The translations under genes and the position numbers were made by a program. Shown piece by piece: positions 50,670-59,604 of a stretch of 64,000 nucleotides of DNA. Below the pieces are notes generated by a model. The model was given only the letters and a program-made list of their open reading frames with translations. It was not told the DNA's origin and searched no databases. Each line of letters starts with the position of its first letter. The stretch's first letter is position 1. Location: the NCBI RefSeq assembly GCF_025854335.1, contig NZ_CP107716.1, positions 3,866,457-3,930,456 of the forward strand, in the 5' to 3' direction. This stretch comes from Pelagibacterium flavum (GTDB lineage Bacteria > Pseudomonadota > Alphaproteobacteria > Rhizobiales > Devosiaceae).

Positions 50670-51168
50670 AGTGCTGATCGCATGTTTTGCCCTTGTTGCC
50701 GGGCCGGCCCTGGCCCAGAGCACGGCCAGCGATCCGGCCGGGTTCGGAGGGCTGGCCGAGGAGGCCGACGAGCAGGTCAACGTGACCGCCGACAGTCTCG
50801 AAGTGCTCGAAAACGAGAGCACGGCGCTTTTTACCGGCAATGTCGTGATCACCCAGGGCACGATGCAACTTGAAGCGCCGCAGGTCAAAACCCTTTACGG
50901 AGAGGGCGGACCGTCGGACCTGGAAAGCTTTTCGGCTTCCGGCGGACGGGTGAAAATGGTGTTCGACGAGCAGACCGTGGAAGCGGACACCGCCGACTAT
51001 GATTTTGGCGACCGGGTTCTGGTGTTTGCCGGCTCGGTTGTGGTGGTCAACGCGAGCGGCACCGTCAACGCCGATCGGCTGGTGATCGATACGCGGGCCG
51101 GCACCTCCTCGTTCAGCTCTGCGGGCGGCGGCGGGCGCGTGACCAGCACGTTTACGCCGGGGGGCTGA
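50656..51168 (+). CDS. lptA: LPS transport periplasmic protein LptA
   Basis: LptA forms the periplasmic filament of the LPS transport bridge. The 170-residue product has the signal peptide MMRLRVLIACFALVAGPALA and the OstA-type beta-jellyroll VNVTADSLEVLENESTALFTGNVVITQGTMQLEAPQVKTLY. ATG 50656 or 50659 follows GGAGACGG and overlaps lptC. The stop TGA overlaps the lptB start as TGATG, so lptC, lptA and lptB are translationally linked. Confidence 0.93.
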   Translation: MMRLRVLIACFALVAGPALAQSTASDPAGFGGLAEEADEQVNVTADSLEVLENESTALFTGNVVITQGTMQLEAPQVKTLYGEGGPSDLESFSASGGRVKMVFDEQTVEADTADYDFGDRVLVFAGSVVVVNASGTVNADRLVIDTRAGTSSFSSAGGGGRVTSTFTPGG

Positions 51169-51908
51169 TGGCCGAAATCGACCAGACCGGCTGGCTCGTC
51201 GCCCACGGTCTTGCCAAGAGTTTTGGAAAGCGCGCGGTTGTGCGCGACGTTTCGATCGCGGTGCGGCGCGGCGAGGCGGTGGGCCTGCTCGGGCCGAACG
51301 GGGCGGGCAAGACCACGGTTTTCACCATGATCATGGGGCTGGTGCGGCCCGATGGCGGGGAAGTGCTGCTCGATGGGCTGCCCATTACCCATCTGCCGCT
51401 TTATCAGCGCGGACGGCTGGGCATCGGCTACCTGCCGCAAGAGGCCTCGATCTTTCGCGGCCTCTCGGTCAAGGACAACGTGCTGGCCGTGCTCGAGGGG
51501 CACATCAAGAACAAGAAAGAGCGCAACGCGCGGCTCGACGAATTGCTCGACGAGTTCTCTGTCTCCCATTTGCGCGATGCGGACGCCCTGGCGCTGTCGG
51601 GCGGCGAGCGGCGGCGGGTGGAAATTGCCCGTGCGCTGGCGGCGGACCCCAAATTCATGCTGCTCGACGAGCCGTTTGCCGGGGTCGATCCGATCGCCGT
51701 GGCCGATATCCAGGGGCTGGTGCGCCAGCTGACCCAGCGCGGCATCGGGGTGCTGATCACCGACCATCAGGTTCGCGAAACCTTCGGGCTGGTGGACCGG
51801 GCCTATCTGATCCACGGAGGCAAGGTGATGATCCAGGGGCGGCCGGAAACCATCATGGCCGACCCCGACGCAAGACGGGTTTATCTGGGCGAGAGCTTCA
51901 AACTTTAG
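51168..51908 (+). CDS. lptB: LPS export ABC transporter ATP-binding protein LptB
   Basis: LptB powers LPS extraction with LptF and LptG, which are outside the window. The 246-residue ATPase has Walker A LLGPNGAGKTTVF, Q-loop LPQEASIFRGL, the signature ALSGGERRRVEIARAL, Walker B FMLLDEPFAGVDP and switch histidine in LITDHQVRE. It follows lptA with one base shared. rpoN starts 201 bases later, after a palindromic repeat. Confidence 0.96.
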   Translation: MAEIDQTGWLVAHGLAKSFGKRAVVRDVSIAVRRGEAVGLLGPNGAGKTTVFTMIMGLVRPDGGEVLLDGLPITHLPLYQRGRLGIGYLPQEASIFRGLSVKDNVLAVLEGHIKNKKERNARLDELLDEFSVSHLRDADALALSGGERRRVEIARALAADPKFMLLDEPFAGVDPIAVADIQGLVRQLTQRGIGVLITDHQVRETFGLVDRAYLIHGGKVMIQGRPETIMADPDARRVYLGESFKL

Positions 51909-52014
51909 GCCGCACGAACAGCTGGCACCGAAACTTGGCACGGAAATTGTATGGCATGTCTTGAAGGGCTGTCACAAAGCCGCTAGGTTCGCCCCGTCGA
52001 CGTCCTCGGTTGTC

Positions 52015-52058
52015 GCGTGTCCGAATCGAACAACCGTTTCCACTTGTTCTGGACACGC
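52015..52058. repeat. Palindromic element before rpoN
   Basis: Perfect 8-bp arms GCGTGTCC (52015-52022) and GGACACGC (52051-52058), with CGAATCGAACAACCG and a CCACTTGTTCT interior. The interior and ends match the elements at 57095 and 58329 (GCGCTTCCGAACCGAA...TTCTGGAAGC). These belong to a repeat class common between genes of Hyphomicrobiales. Confidence 0.7.
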
Positions 52059-52109
52059 TCTGGCCTGGGACGCTTCGATTTGGGGGAACAGAGTGGGAGC
52101 TGATTAGGC

Positions 52110-53609
52110 ATGGCGCTTTCGCCACGGCTGGATGTCCGGCAAACCCAGTCCTTGACACTGACGCCGCAATTGATGGCGTCGATCCGGCTTTTGCAGCTGA
52201 GCCATCTCGAGCTCAGCGCATTTGTCGATGCCGAACTGATGCGCAATCCCCTGCTCGAAAGCACCGACGCGCCCGATGGCGATACGCCCATGGAGCGCGA
52301 GCGGGCCGAGGAAATCGACCCCTATCGCGACGTGGTCGACCATTCCGACCATCTGGGCAGCGCAATGACGATTGCCGACAGCCTCGATACCGACGTGTCC
52401 AACGTCTTTCCCGAACAATCGGGGCAGGATTCGCTGAGCCAATCGAGCTCGTGGCCCGAGGGCAAGGGCGGCGCGCTGGGGGGCGAGGCGCCCGATATCG
52501 ATCAGTATGTTTCCGCCCAGATCTCGCTTGCCGACCATCTGGCCGAACAGGTCAATCTGATCCTCAAGGACCCCGCGGAGCGGCTGATCGCGCGCAGCCT
52601 TGTCGATAATCTCGACGAGCGCGGCTATCTGATGGCCGAGATCGGCCAGATCGCCGAGCAGCTGGGGGCAGAAGCGGCGACCGTCGAAGCGGTACTGAGC
52701 AAGGTGCAGGGGTGCGAGCCGCTTGGGGTTTTCGCCCGCTCGCTTGCCGAATGTCTTGCGATCCAATTGGCCGACAAGGACAGGCTGGACCCCATGATGG
52801 CCGGGCTGCTCGCCCATCTCGACCTGGTGGCCAGCCACGATCTGGCGCTTCTGGGCAAAAAGATCGGCGCGGACCGCGAGGACATCCTCGACATGCTGGC
52901 CGAATTGCGCGAACTCGACCCGCGGCCGGGCCGAGCCTTCGATTTTTCCCCGGTGCAATCGGTGGTGCCCGATGTGTTTGTCAGACGCGGCAATGACGGG
53001 GGTTGGCAGGTCGAGCTCAATTCCGAGGTTCTGCCCCGGGTTCTGGTCAACCGGGTTTATTATGCCTCGATTTCGAAAAAGACCCGCGATGCGGAGGAAA
53101 AGACCTTTCTTGTCGATTGCCTCAATACGGCGAACTGGCTGACCAAGAGCCTCGACCAGCGCGCCCAGACGATTCTGAAAGTGGCGACCGAGATCGCCAA
53201 GCAGCAGGACGGATTTCTGCGGCACGGGATTTCCCATCTGCGGCCCATGACGCTCAAGGCCGTGGCGAGCGAGATCGAGATGCACGAATCGACAGTGTCG
53301 CGCGTGACGGCGAACAAGTACATCGCCACGCCGCGCGGGCTGTTCGAGATGAAATATTTCTTCACCACCGCGCTCAATTCCTCTTCGGGCGGCGACGACC
53401 ATTCGGCTGAGGCCGTGCGCCACCGCATTCGCCAGTTGATCGAAGCGGAACGGCCCGAGGCGATCCTTTCGGACGATACGATTGCCGAAATGCTCAAGAA
53501 CGAGCAGGGAATCGACGTGGCGCGACGCACCGTGGCCAAATACCGCGAGGGCATGGGCATCGCCTCCTCGGTGATCCGGCGGCGCCAGAAGAAAGCGCAA
53601 ATGGCGTAA
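52110..53609 (+). CDS. rpoN: RNA polymerase factor sigma-54
   Basis: RpoN directs polymerase to -24/-12 promoters under AAA+ activators, governing nitrogen and other functions. The 499-residue product has region I LTLTPQLMASIRLLQLSHLELSAFVDAELMRNPLLE, an acidic linker, the core-binding domain, the HTH RPMTLKAVASEIEMHESTVSRVTANKYIATPRGLFEMKYFF and the RpoN box ARRTVAKYRE at residues 471-480. It follows lptCAB as expected, but hpf and ptsN, its usual followers, are at 33-34 kb on the other strand; fabA comes next instead. Confidence 0.97.
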   Translation: MALSPRLDVRQTQSLTLTPQLMASIRLLQLSHLELSAFVDAELMRNPLLESTDAPDGDTPMERERAEEIDPYRDVVDHSDHLGSAMTIADSLDTDVSNVFPEQSGQDSLSQSSSWPEGKGGALGGEAPDIDQYVSAQISLADHLAEQVNLILKDPAERLIARSLVDNLDERGYLMAEIGQIAEQLGAEAATVEAVLSKVQGCEPLGVFARSLAECLAIQLADKDRLDPMMAGLLAHLDLVASHDLALLGKKIGADREDILDMLAELRELDPRPGRAFDFSPVQSVVPDVFVRRGNDGGWQVELNSEVLPRVLVNRVYYASISKKTRDAEEKTFLVDCLNTANWLTKSLDQRAQTILKVATEIAKQQDGFLRHGISHLRPMTLKAVASEIEMHESTVSRVTANKYIATPRGLFEMKYFFTTALNSSSGGDDHSAEAVRHRIRQLIEAERPEAILSDDTIAEMLKNEQGIDVARRTVAKYREGMGIASSVIRRRQKKAQMA

Positions 53610-53690
53610 ACCCCTGCCTCGGGCAAATGGTCTATTGACCCTCCTAGCGATTGCCCTCTACACAGTTTTTTCCAGATTTGCGGGGAGTCC

Positions 53691-54206
53691 ATGGCAGAGC
53701 GCGCCCATTCTTACGATTACGACCAGTTGCTGGCCTGTGGGCGCGGTGAGCTTTTTGGACCGGGGAATGCGCAATTGCCGCTCCCGCCCATGCTCATGTT
53801 CGACCGCATCACGCGGATCGATGATGATGGCGGCCCCCATGGCAAGGGACAGGTGCGCGCCGAACTCGACGTCACGCCCGATCTTTGGTTCTTTGCCTGC
53901 CATTTCCACGGCGACCCCGTGATGCCCGGTTGCCTGGGGCTCGATGCGCTGTGGCAGATGACCGGATTTTTTCTCGGCTGGGGCGGATCGCCCGGGCGCG
54001 GTCGCGCGTTGGCGGGAGAGATCAAATTCACCGGCCAGGTTACAAATGACGTGAAACTGGTTGAATATGGTATCGACATCAAGCGCGTCATGCGCTCGAG
54101 ACTGACGCTGGGAATTGCCGACGGCTATGTGAAAGCCGACGGAAAAACCATATATGAGGCCAAGGATTTGCGGGTCGGCCTTTTTACGGACATGGGCGCC
54201 CTGTAA
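53691..54206 (+). CDS. fabA: 3-hydroxydecanoyl-[ACP] dehydratase/isomerase FabA
   Basis: FabA dehydrates 3-hydroxyacyl-ACP and isomerises the C10 product, opening the unsaturated fatty-acid path. The 171-residue hot-dog enzyme has the catalytic H71 in [24 protein letters not shown] with D85 as partner. It is 47 bases upstream of fabB, the standard pair. irr, the common divergent neighbour, is missing here. Confidence 0.97.
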   Translation: MAERAHSYDYDQLLACGRGELFGPGNAQLPLPPMLMFDRITRIDDDGGPHGKGQVRAELDVTPDLWFFACHFHGDPVMPGCLGLDALWQMTGFFLGWGGSPGRGRALAGEIKFTGQVTNDVKLVEYGIDIKRVMRSRLTLGIADGYVKADGKTIYEAKDLRVGLFTDMGAL

Positions 54207-54253
54207 GTTTTGGGCCGAACTTTACGTCTGACAAGAAAGACCAAGGGGCATAA

Positions 54254-55480
54254 ATGAAGCGCGTTGTGGTCACCGGCATGGGGATCGTCTCCTCGATCGG
54301 AAACACTCTCGACGAGGTGCTCGACAGCCTTAAAAACGCGCGTCCGGGGATTTCCCGGGCGTCCGATTATGTCGATCTGGGCTTTCGCTGCCAGGTGCAT
54401 GGCGCGCCCACGCTCGACCCGTTTGAAGTGCTCGACCGGCGCACCACGCGCTTTATGGCCAAGGGTGCCGCCTGGAACTATATCGCCATGCAGCAGGCCA
54501 TCGAAATGGCCGGGCTCGAGGAAAAAGACGTCAAGAACCCGCGCACGGGTATTGTTATGGGATCGGGCGGGCCTTCGACACGCGCAGTGGTTGAAGCTGC
54601 CGACATCACCCGCGAAAAAAAGAGCCCCAAGCGCATCGGCCCGCTCGCCGTGCCCAAGGCGATGAGTTCGACCGCTTCGGCAACGCTGGCCACCGCCTAT
54701 GGCATTCTTGGGGTCAATTATTCGATCTCTTCGGCCTGCGCGACGTCGAAACACTGCATCGGGAACGCGTACGAACAGATCCAGCTGGGCAAGCAGGATA
54801 TCGTTTTTGCCGGCGGCCACGAGGATCTCGACTGGTCCATGTCGAACCTGTTCGACGCCATGGGCGCCATGAGCTCGGATTTCAACGATACGCCCGAAAA
54901 GGCATCGCGCGCCTATGACGCAAATCGCGACGGGTTCGTGATTGCAGGGGGCGCCGGGGTTCTGGTGCTCGAGGAATACGAACACGCCAAGGCGCGCGGC
55001 GCCAATATCATTGCCGAACTGATCGGCTATGGCGCGACCTCGGACGGCTACGACATGGTGGCCCCTTCGGGCGAGGGCGCGGTGCGCTGCATGCGGTTGG
55101 CGCTTGAAACGGTCAAGGCGCCCATCGACTATATCAACCCGCACGCCACTTCGACCCCGGTGGGTGACCGCAAGGAAATCGAGGCGCTGCGCGAAGTGTT
55201 CGGCAATGAGGACAAGTGCCCGCCGCTGTCGGCCACCAAGTCGCTGACCGGGCATTCGCTGGGCGCGACGGGCGTGCAGGAATGCATCTATTCGCTTCTG
55301 ATGATGCAGAACCGCTTTATCTGCGAGAGCGCCAATATCGAAACCCTCGATCCCGATTTTGCCGACATGCCGATCCTGCGCCAGCGTCGCGACAATGTGG
55401 ATCTGGGCGTCGTGCTGTCTAACAGTTTCGGGTTTGGCGGAACCAACGCAACGCTGGTGTTCAAGCATCCCGAGGCCTGA
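54254..55480 (+). CDS. fabB: 3-oxoacyl-[ACP] synthase I FabB
   Basis: FabB elongates unsaturated acyl-ACPs produced by FabA. The 408-residue thiolase-fold product has the nucleophile C162 in [15 protein letters not shown], and the two active histidines in [12 protein letters not shown] and [11 protein letters not shown]. The final [13 protein letters not shown] is typical. In most Hyphomicrobiales fabI follows; here only a repeat and then a convergent ThiF/MoeB-like gene follow. Confidence 0.97.
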   Translation: MKRVVVTGMGIVSSIGNTLDEVLDSLKNARPGISRASDYVDLGFRCQVHGAPTLDPFEVLDRRTTRFMAKGAAWNYIAMQQAIEMAGLEEKDVKNPRTGIVMGSGGPSTRAVVEAADITREKKSPKRIGPLAVPKAMSSTASATLATAYGILGVNYSISSACATSKHCIGNAYEQIQLGKQDIVFAGGHEDLDWSMSNLFDAMGAMSSDFNDTPEKASRAYDANRDGFVIAGGAGVLVLEEYEHAKARGANIIAELIGYGATSDGYDMVAPSGEGAVRCMRLALETVKAPIDYINPHATSTPVGDRKEIEALREVFGNEDKCPPLSATKSLTGHSLGATGVQECIYSLLMMQNRFICESANIETLDPDFADMPILRQRRDNVDLGVVLSNSFGFGGTNATLVFKHPEA

Positions 55481-55486
55481 TTTCTG

Positions 55487-55610
55487 CCTCACGGGCCGCA
55501 CCGCGAAAGTCATGACGGGCCAAAACCGCCCTATGACATTCGCTGGCCCTCCGGCGGGGCGGCGAACGGTCGCCGAGGTCCTCGCTGCGCTCGTCCGCGG
55601 TGGCAATCGC
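55487..55610. repeat. Dispersed repeat after fabB
   Basis: TGCCTCACGGGCCGCACCGC, later GGCGGCGAACGGTCGCC (55560-55576), echoes the sequences at 24419-24510 and 23771-23786 near tRNA-Ala. No open frame with homology is visible. It fills most of the 152-bp gap to the next gene. Confidence 0.6.
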
Positions 55611-55632
55611 GCGATGGTAAAGCGGCAGCCCG

Positions 55633-56385
55633 CTATCTGTAACTCATGATCCGGCTCTCGCCGGTGCGGGCGGAGTAGATCAGAAGCTTTCCCAGAAGCG
55701 GTTCGCCGAAACCGGCGAGGTATTTGATGGCCTCGTTGGCCATCATGGTGCCCACGATTCCGGGGAGAACGTTGAGAACACCGACAAGCTCGCAGGGCGG
55801 GCTGTCCTCGGGGGTGGGATCGACCGGATAGAGGGAAGCGAAATCTGGCCAATGGGTGCCGTCTTCGCGCTTGAGGAACGGCGCCAGGACAGTGATCGAG
55901 CCGTCGAAGGGGCCAAGAGCGCCGGTGACGAGGGGGATCTTCAGATCCGCGCAGACCGCGGCCACCGCGCGCTTGGCGGCGAAGCTGTCAGTGCCTTCCA
56001 CAACCAGATCGGCGCCAGCCAGAAGATCTTTTGCATTGTCCGGCGTGAGGCTCTCAACCTGGGCCGACGGCGCGATCTCGGGATTGAGTCGTGCGGCGAA
56101 CCGTGCGGCCGCCTGAGCTTTGGGCGTGTCCAGATCGGCGTCCGAATAGATCACCTGCCGGGAAAGATTGGAGAGCGACACGCTATCGGGGTCGATGATG
56201 GTGAGCTTTCCGATCCCGGCTCCGGCAAGATAGGCGATCACCGGCACGCCCAACCCGCCGGCACCGACAATCACCACATTGGCCGCGCTGAGCCTTTGCT
56301 GACCGGCGCCGCCCATATCCTTGAGCACGATATGGCGGGCGTAGCGGGCCGACTGAGCGGGCGTTAAAACCACCTTATTGAACAT
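55633..56385 (-). CDS. ThiF/MoeB-type adenylyltransferase (HesA/MoeB/ThiF family)
   Basis: A 250-residue E1-like enzyme that adenylates the C-terminus of a small sulfur-carrier protein. It shows RYARHIVLKDMGGAGQQRLSAANVVIVGAGGLGVPVIAYLAGAGIG (nucleotide loop GAGGLG), IDPDSVSLSNLSRQVIY, and the NAGxxGP-equivalent VEGTDSFAAKRAVAAVC. It lacks an obvious rhodanese domain. SPPCELVGVLNVLPGIVGTMMANEAIKYLAG carries only one of the MoeB zinc cysteines. It could serve MoaD or ThiS; nothing nearby decides. It overlaps the DUF2259 gene by 11 bases. Confidence 0.88.
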   Translation of the reverse strand: MFNKVVLTPAQSARYARHIVLKDMGGAGQQRLSAANVVIVGAGGLGVPVIAYLAGAGIGKLTIIDPDSVSLSNLSRQVIYSDADLDTPKAQAAARFAARLNPEIAPSAQVESLTPDNAKDLLAGADLVVEGTDSFAAKRAVAAVCADLKIPLVTGALGPFDGSITVLAPFLKREDGTHWPDFASLYPVDPTPEDSPPCELVGVLNVLPGIVGTMMANEAIKYLAGFGEPLLGKLLIYSARTGESRIMSYR

Positions 56386-57124
56386 CCCCAACCGGCAACG
56401 CGATGAAGCGCCGGTCAGGCCCTTCGAACCCGTGCGACCAGACGGAAAGCACGGCAACGGAAGATGCATTGTCCCAGGAGTCGAACGGGTTGAAGATTCC
56501 GTAGAATTTATAGGTGATGACGCAGTGGCGTGAAGCGGGCACGCTTGTGTCGCGATAAATCTCTTGGGTGATGCCGTCGGCCTGCCGCATCACCGCGACG
56601 CCCATCGGGGTGCCTTCGAAGAATTCGCAATCCTGGGATGATGGCGCCTTGAAGATTTCGAGGTTCAGCGTGTATTCGCCCGAGATTTCGGCAAGGCCAT
56701 AGCTGGGAATGCCGTAAGAAATCGACAGCCCATCATCGCCCAACTCGCCGTCGCCGCGCAGGGCCAGGGGAACAGCGGGACGGGAGATGCCGAGTTCGGC
56801 AAGGGCCTTTGCCGCCTCCGCATGCGCCTGGGCGCGGGCGTCGGCGACCGGGGCCATTTCGGTATCGATACGGACATCGAACGGCGCGCCGCCCACGAAA
56901 CTGTCGATGGAAAGATCGATCAGGAAAATTTCCGCATAAGCAAAGCCCGAGCCATCCTGAATGCCGAACTGCTCGAAGGCGAAGTATCGCCCGTCTTGGG
57001 AATAGCCGATGGCATCGAACTGGGCGCTGTCACCAGCGAAAGCGGGTACGGCCGCTGCGAAAGCGAGGGCAAGGCCAAGCCATTTAAGGTGGTCGCGCTT
57101 CCGAACCGAAAAAGCGGTTCGCAT
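56375..57124 (-). CDS. DUF2259 family exported protein
   Basis: A 249-residue exported protein with DUF2259: SAQFDAIGYSQDGRYFAFEQFGIQDGSGFAYAEIFLIDLSIDSFVGGAPF and ASRHCVITYKFYGIFNPFDSWDNASSVAVLSVWSHGFEGPDRRFIALPVG. A signal peptide reads RDHLKWLGLALAFAAAVPAFAG. The only usable start, ATG 57124, lies inside the palindromic repeat 57095-57163, so the first ten residues (MRTAFSVRKR) come from repeat DNA. Function unknown. It lies between dut and the MoeB-like gene on the same strand. Confidence 0.82.
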   Translation of the reverse strand: MRTAFSVRKRDHLKWLGLALAFAAAVPAFAGDSAQFDAIGYSQDGRYFAFEQFGIQDGSGFAYAEIFLIDLSIDSFVGGAPFDVRIDTEMAPVADARAQAHAEAAKALAELGISRPAVPLALRGDGELGDDGLSISYGIPSYGLAEISGEYTLNLEIFKAPSSQDCEFFEGTPMGVAVMRQADGITQEIYRDTSVPASRHCVITYKFYGIFNPFDSWDNASSVAVLSVWSHGFEGPDRRFIALPVGDVQ

Positions 57125-57163
57125 CCCCGATCGGGGTCGAGGACATGCTTTTTCTGGAAACGC
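57095..57163. repeat. Palindromic element between dut and the DUF2259 gene
   Basis: Outer arms GCGCTTCC (57095-57102) and GGAAACGC (57156-57163), then GAACCG-AAAAAG-CGGTTC (57103-57120) and a perfect CCCCGATCGGGG (57125-57136). The left ends of this unit and that at 58329 are identical for 16 bases. The dut stop is two bases outside its right end, and the DUF2259 start codon is inside it. Confidence 0.75.
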
Positions 57164-57164
57164 T

Positions 57165-57611
57165 CTAGGTCCCCGTCGAGCCAAATCCACCAGTGCCACG
57201 TTCGGTCTCCTCGAGTTCGTCCACTTCCAAAAGCGCGATATCGGGCACGGCGGCAATCACCATCTGGGCGATCCTGTCGCCACGCCGTATATCGAACGGA
57301 TCAGGGCCATGATTGACGAGGATGGCCTTGACCTCCCCGCGGTAATCGGCGTCGACCGTACCGGGCGCATTGAGCACGGTAACACCGAGCCGGGCGGCAA
57401 GACCAGAGCGCGGCCGGATCTGGGCCTCGTAACCGACCGGCAGGGCCAGCGCGAAACCGCAGGGCACCAGCGCAAAGGCGCCGGGGGCAATGACAAGGGT
57501 CTCGTCCTGGGCCACCGCGGCTGCAAGATCATAGCCCGATGCCGCCGTGCTCTGGCGCATGGGCAGGGGCAGGCCCCGCCCATGCTCAAGCCATTTGAAC
57601 CTGACTGTCAT
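57165..57611 (-). CDS. dut: dUTP diphosphatase
   Basis: Dut hydrolyses dUTP, keeping uracil out of DNA and giving dUMP for thymidylate. The 148-residue trimeric enzyme has its motifs in order: [37 protein letters not shown] and the C-terminal P-loop-like [11 protein letters not shown]. In the conserved cluster dut lies beside coaBC; here a lipoprotein gene and a repeat have come between. Confidence 0.97.
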   Translation of the reverse strand: MTVRFKWLEHGRGLPLPMRQSTAASGYDLAAAVAQDETLVIAPGAFALVPCGFALALPVGYEAQIRPRSGLAARLGVTVLNAPGTVDADYRGEVKAILVNHGPDPFDIRRGDRIAQMVIAAVPDIALLEVDELEETERGTGGFGSTGT

Positions 57612-57614
57612 GGC

Positions 57615-58208
57615 CTATTTCTGGACGACCGCGTAGATTTCCTCGGGCATATCGAGGGTCGCGGCGAACAGATCGACAAAGGGAATTTCATAGCTTGCCG
57701 ACATGCCATCGGCCGAAATTTCCATGTTGGTGTCCACGATGGTGCCGCCGGCGACCGCAAGGGTGATGGCGTGGCCCTCAAACATCGAGCTGATCATCGC
57801 CTGCATCTGGGGGTCCTGTTCCTCGCCCATGCTTTCATCAAGCGAGGCGGCGAGATCGCCGGTGGGGAAGGTGACGCGCACCTGACCGCCGCCAATGGCT
57901 TCGATCACCGGGCCTTCTCCTTCTTCAGCATCGAACTCGAGCTCGTCAAAGGGACCCGATTCAACGACGATGCAATCGATCATGTCACCATTTTCGATCA
58001 GTTCGCCTTCGGCGCAGAATTCGTCGTCACCACCCTCGGCCTGGGCATTCATCATCTCGACCATGTCGGCGGCCATGGAGGTGACCATGGTGGCCTCGGC
58101 CTCGGTTTCGCTTTGCACGTCGACAGTCATCGAAACGTCCATGCATGCGGTAAGCAGCAGGGCCAGGCCGCTGGCGCCGGCCAGACGGGTCATCGTGGTC
58201 ATGGTCAT
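57615..58208 (-). CDS. Putative lipoprotein of unknown function
   Basis: A 197-residue lipoprotein: MTMTTMTRLAGASGLALLLTACMDVSM with lipobox LTAC, then a polar, acidic domain containing DDEFCAEGELIENGDMIDCIVVESGPFDELEFDAEEGEG and a cysteine pair likely to form a disulfide. I recognise no certain family. Start 58208 has GGAAGGGAT upstream; a longer frame starting at 58358 would begin inside a repeat. It lies between coaBC and dut, three bases before dut. Confidence 0.75.
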   Translation of the reverse strand: MTMTTMTRLAGASGLALLLTACMDVSMTVDVQSETEAEATMVTSMAADMVEMMNAQAEGGDDEFCAEGELIENGDMIDCIVVESGPFDELEFDAEEGEGPVIEAIGGGQVRVTFPTGDLAASLDESMGEEQDPQMQAMISSMFEGHAITLAVAGGTIVDTNMEISADGMSASYEIPFVDLFAATLDMPEEIYAVVQK

Positions 58209-58328
58209 CGGGTATCCCTTCCTCAACAGTTTGGCGCACTGTGGTCGGAAACAAGCAGATTTTGCAAGACGCCAGAGCATTTCTGCGCTTCTTCGAATCG
58301 CAAAAATTCTCTTGCTCTTCGGTTTGTC

Positions 58329-58372
58329 GCGCTTCCGAACCGAATAAGTGGTGTCCATTTATTCTGGAAGCA
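58329..58372. repeat. Palindromic element between coaBC and the lipoprotein gene
   Basis: GCGCTTCCGAACCGAATAAG, GTGGTGTCCATTTATTC and TGGAAGCA. It shares GCGCTTCCGAACCGAA with the element at 57095 and its general plan with 52015. The coaBC stop is just to the right. Confidence 0.7.
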
Positions 58373-58380
58373 CTCCGGGC

Positions 58381-59604
58381 TCAGTTGCCGCCGGCAAAAT
58401 GTTTCGCGATCCGGTCCGCAAGTTTCTCGGCCACGGCGGCTTTCGATTGCGGACCCCAATCATCGGTGCCGGTGCCATCGAGAAACAGAATGCGGGTGTC
58501 GGCGCCGCCGAAAACGCCGGTTCCCGGGCTTACATCATTGGCGAGAAGCCAATCGCAGCCCTTGCGCGCCAGTTTGTTTCGGGCGTGGGTTTCAAGGTTT
58601 CCCGTTTCGGCGGCAAAGCCAATGACCAGATTGGGGCGTTCGCCCGCAGGGAGGTGGGAGACCGAAGCGAGGATATCGGGGTTGGCGACAAAATCGAGTT
58701 CAGGCGCAGCACCCGACCCATCCTTTTTCAGCTTGGCGTCGGCGGGCTCGGCAACGCGCCAGTCGGCAACGGCTGCGGTAAAGATCGCCGCATCGGCGGG
58801 CAGCGCGGCGGTGACTGCCGCTTCCATTTCGACGGCGGTTTCAACCGGGATGATTTCGCAGCCTTTGGGCTTTGAATATTCGGCCGGGCCAGTGACGAAT
58901 TTGACGATAGCACCCTGTGACGCGAGCGCTTCGGCAATGGCGGTGCCCTGGCGGCCCGAGGACGCGTTGGAGATGTAGCGCACCGGATCGATCGGCTCGC
59001 GGGTGGGCCCGGAGGTGACGATGACCGTCTTGCCCTCCAGAGGTCGCGGTCCGGGTCCATGGGAGAAGTGATCGGTGATGGCGGCGAGAATATCTTCGGG
59101 TTCGGCCATGCGGCCCGCGCCGAATTCGCCGCAGGCCATATCACCCTCTTCGGGGCCGACAAAGGCTATGCCATCGCGGCGCAGCGTTTCGATGTTGCGC
59201 CGGGTTGAGGGCGCTTCCCACATGCGCACATTCATGGCCGGAGCGGCGAGCACCGGAGTGATGGTGGCCAGAAGGCAGGTGGTGGCCAGATCGTCGGCCA
59301 GCCCGTTGGCCATGCGCGCCAGGATGTTGGCAGTAGCCGGCGCGACAACGACCAGATCGGCCGAGCGGGAAAGCTCTATATGGCCGATCTCGGCCTCGCG
59401 GGTCAGATCGAAAAGGTCGGACAGGGCCGGGCGGCCGCACAGCGTTGAAATGGTCAGGGGAGAAACAAACTGTTTTGCCCCTTGTGTCAAAATCACCTGC
59501 ACCGTTCCGCCCGCTTTCTGGATCAGACGGATCAGCGTGATGGCCTTGTAGGCGGCTATGCCGCCCGAAATGATCAAGAGGATGTGCTTGCCGGCAACAC
59601 TCAC
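58381..59604 (-). CDS. coaBC: Bifunctional phosphopantothenoylcysteine decarboxylase / phosphopantothenate-cysteine ligase
   Basis: CoaBC (Dfp) makes 4'-phosphopantetheine for coenzyme A. The 407-residue product has the flavin-dependent CoaC half (KHILLIISGGIAAYKAITLIRLI, EIGHIELSRSADLVVVAPATANIL, APAMNVRMW) and the CoaB half (TVIVTSGPTREPIDPVRYISNASSGRQGTAIA and AAVADWRV). The start is GTG 59604, with GGGAGG upstream, overlapping the ubiB stop as GTGA. Order ubiE-ubiB-coaBC is conserved near dnaA in the order. Confidence 0.96.
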   Translation of the reverse strand: MSVAGKHILLIISGGIAAYKAITLIRLIQKAGGTVQVILTQGAKQFVSPLTISTLCGRPALSDLFDLTREAEIGHIELSRSADLVVVAPATANILARMANGLADDLATTCLLATITPVLAAPAMNVRMWEAPSTRRNIETLRRDGIAFVGPEEGDMACGEFGAGRMAEPEDILAAITDHFSHGPGPRPLEGKTVIVTSGPTREPIDPVRYISNASSGRQGTAIAEALASQGAIVKFVTGPAEYSKPKGCEIIPVETAVEMEAAVTAALPADAAIFTAAVADWRVAEPADAKLKKDGSGAAPELDFVANPDILASVSHLPAGERPNLVIGFAAETGNLETHARNKLARKGCDWLLANDVSPGTGVFGGADTRILFLDGTGTDDWGPQSKAAVAEKLADRIAKHFAGGN

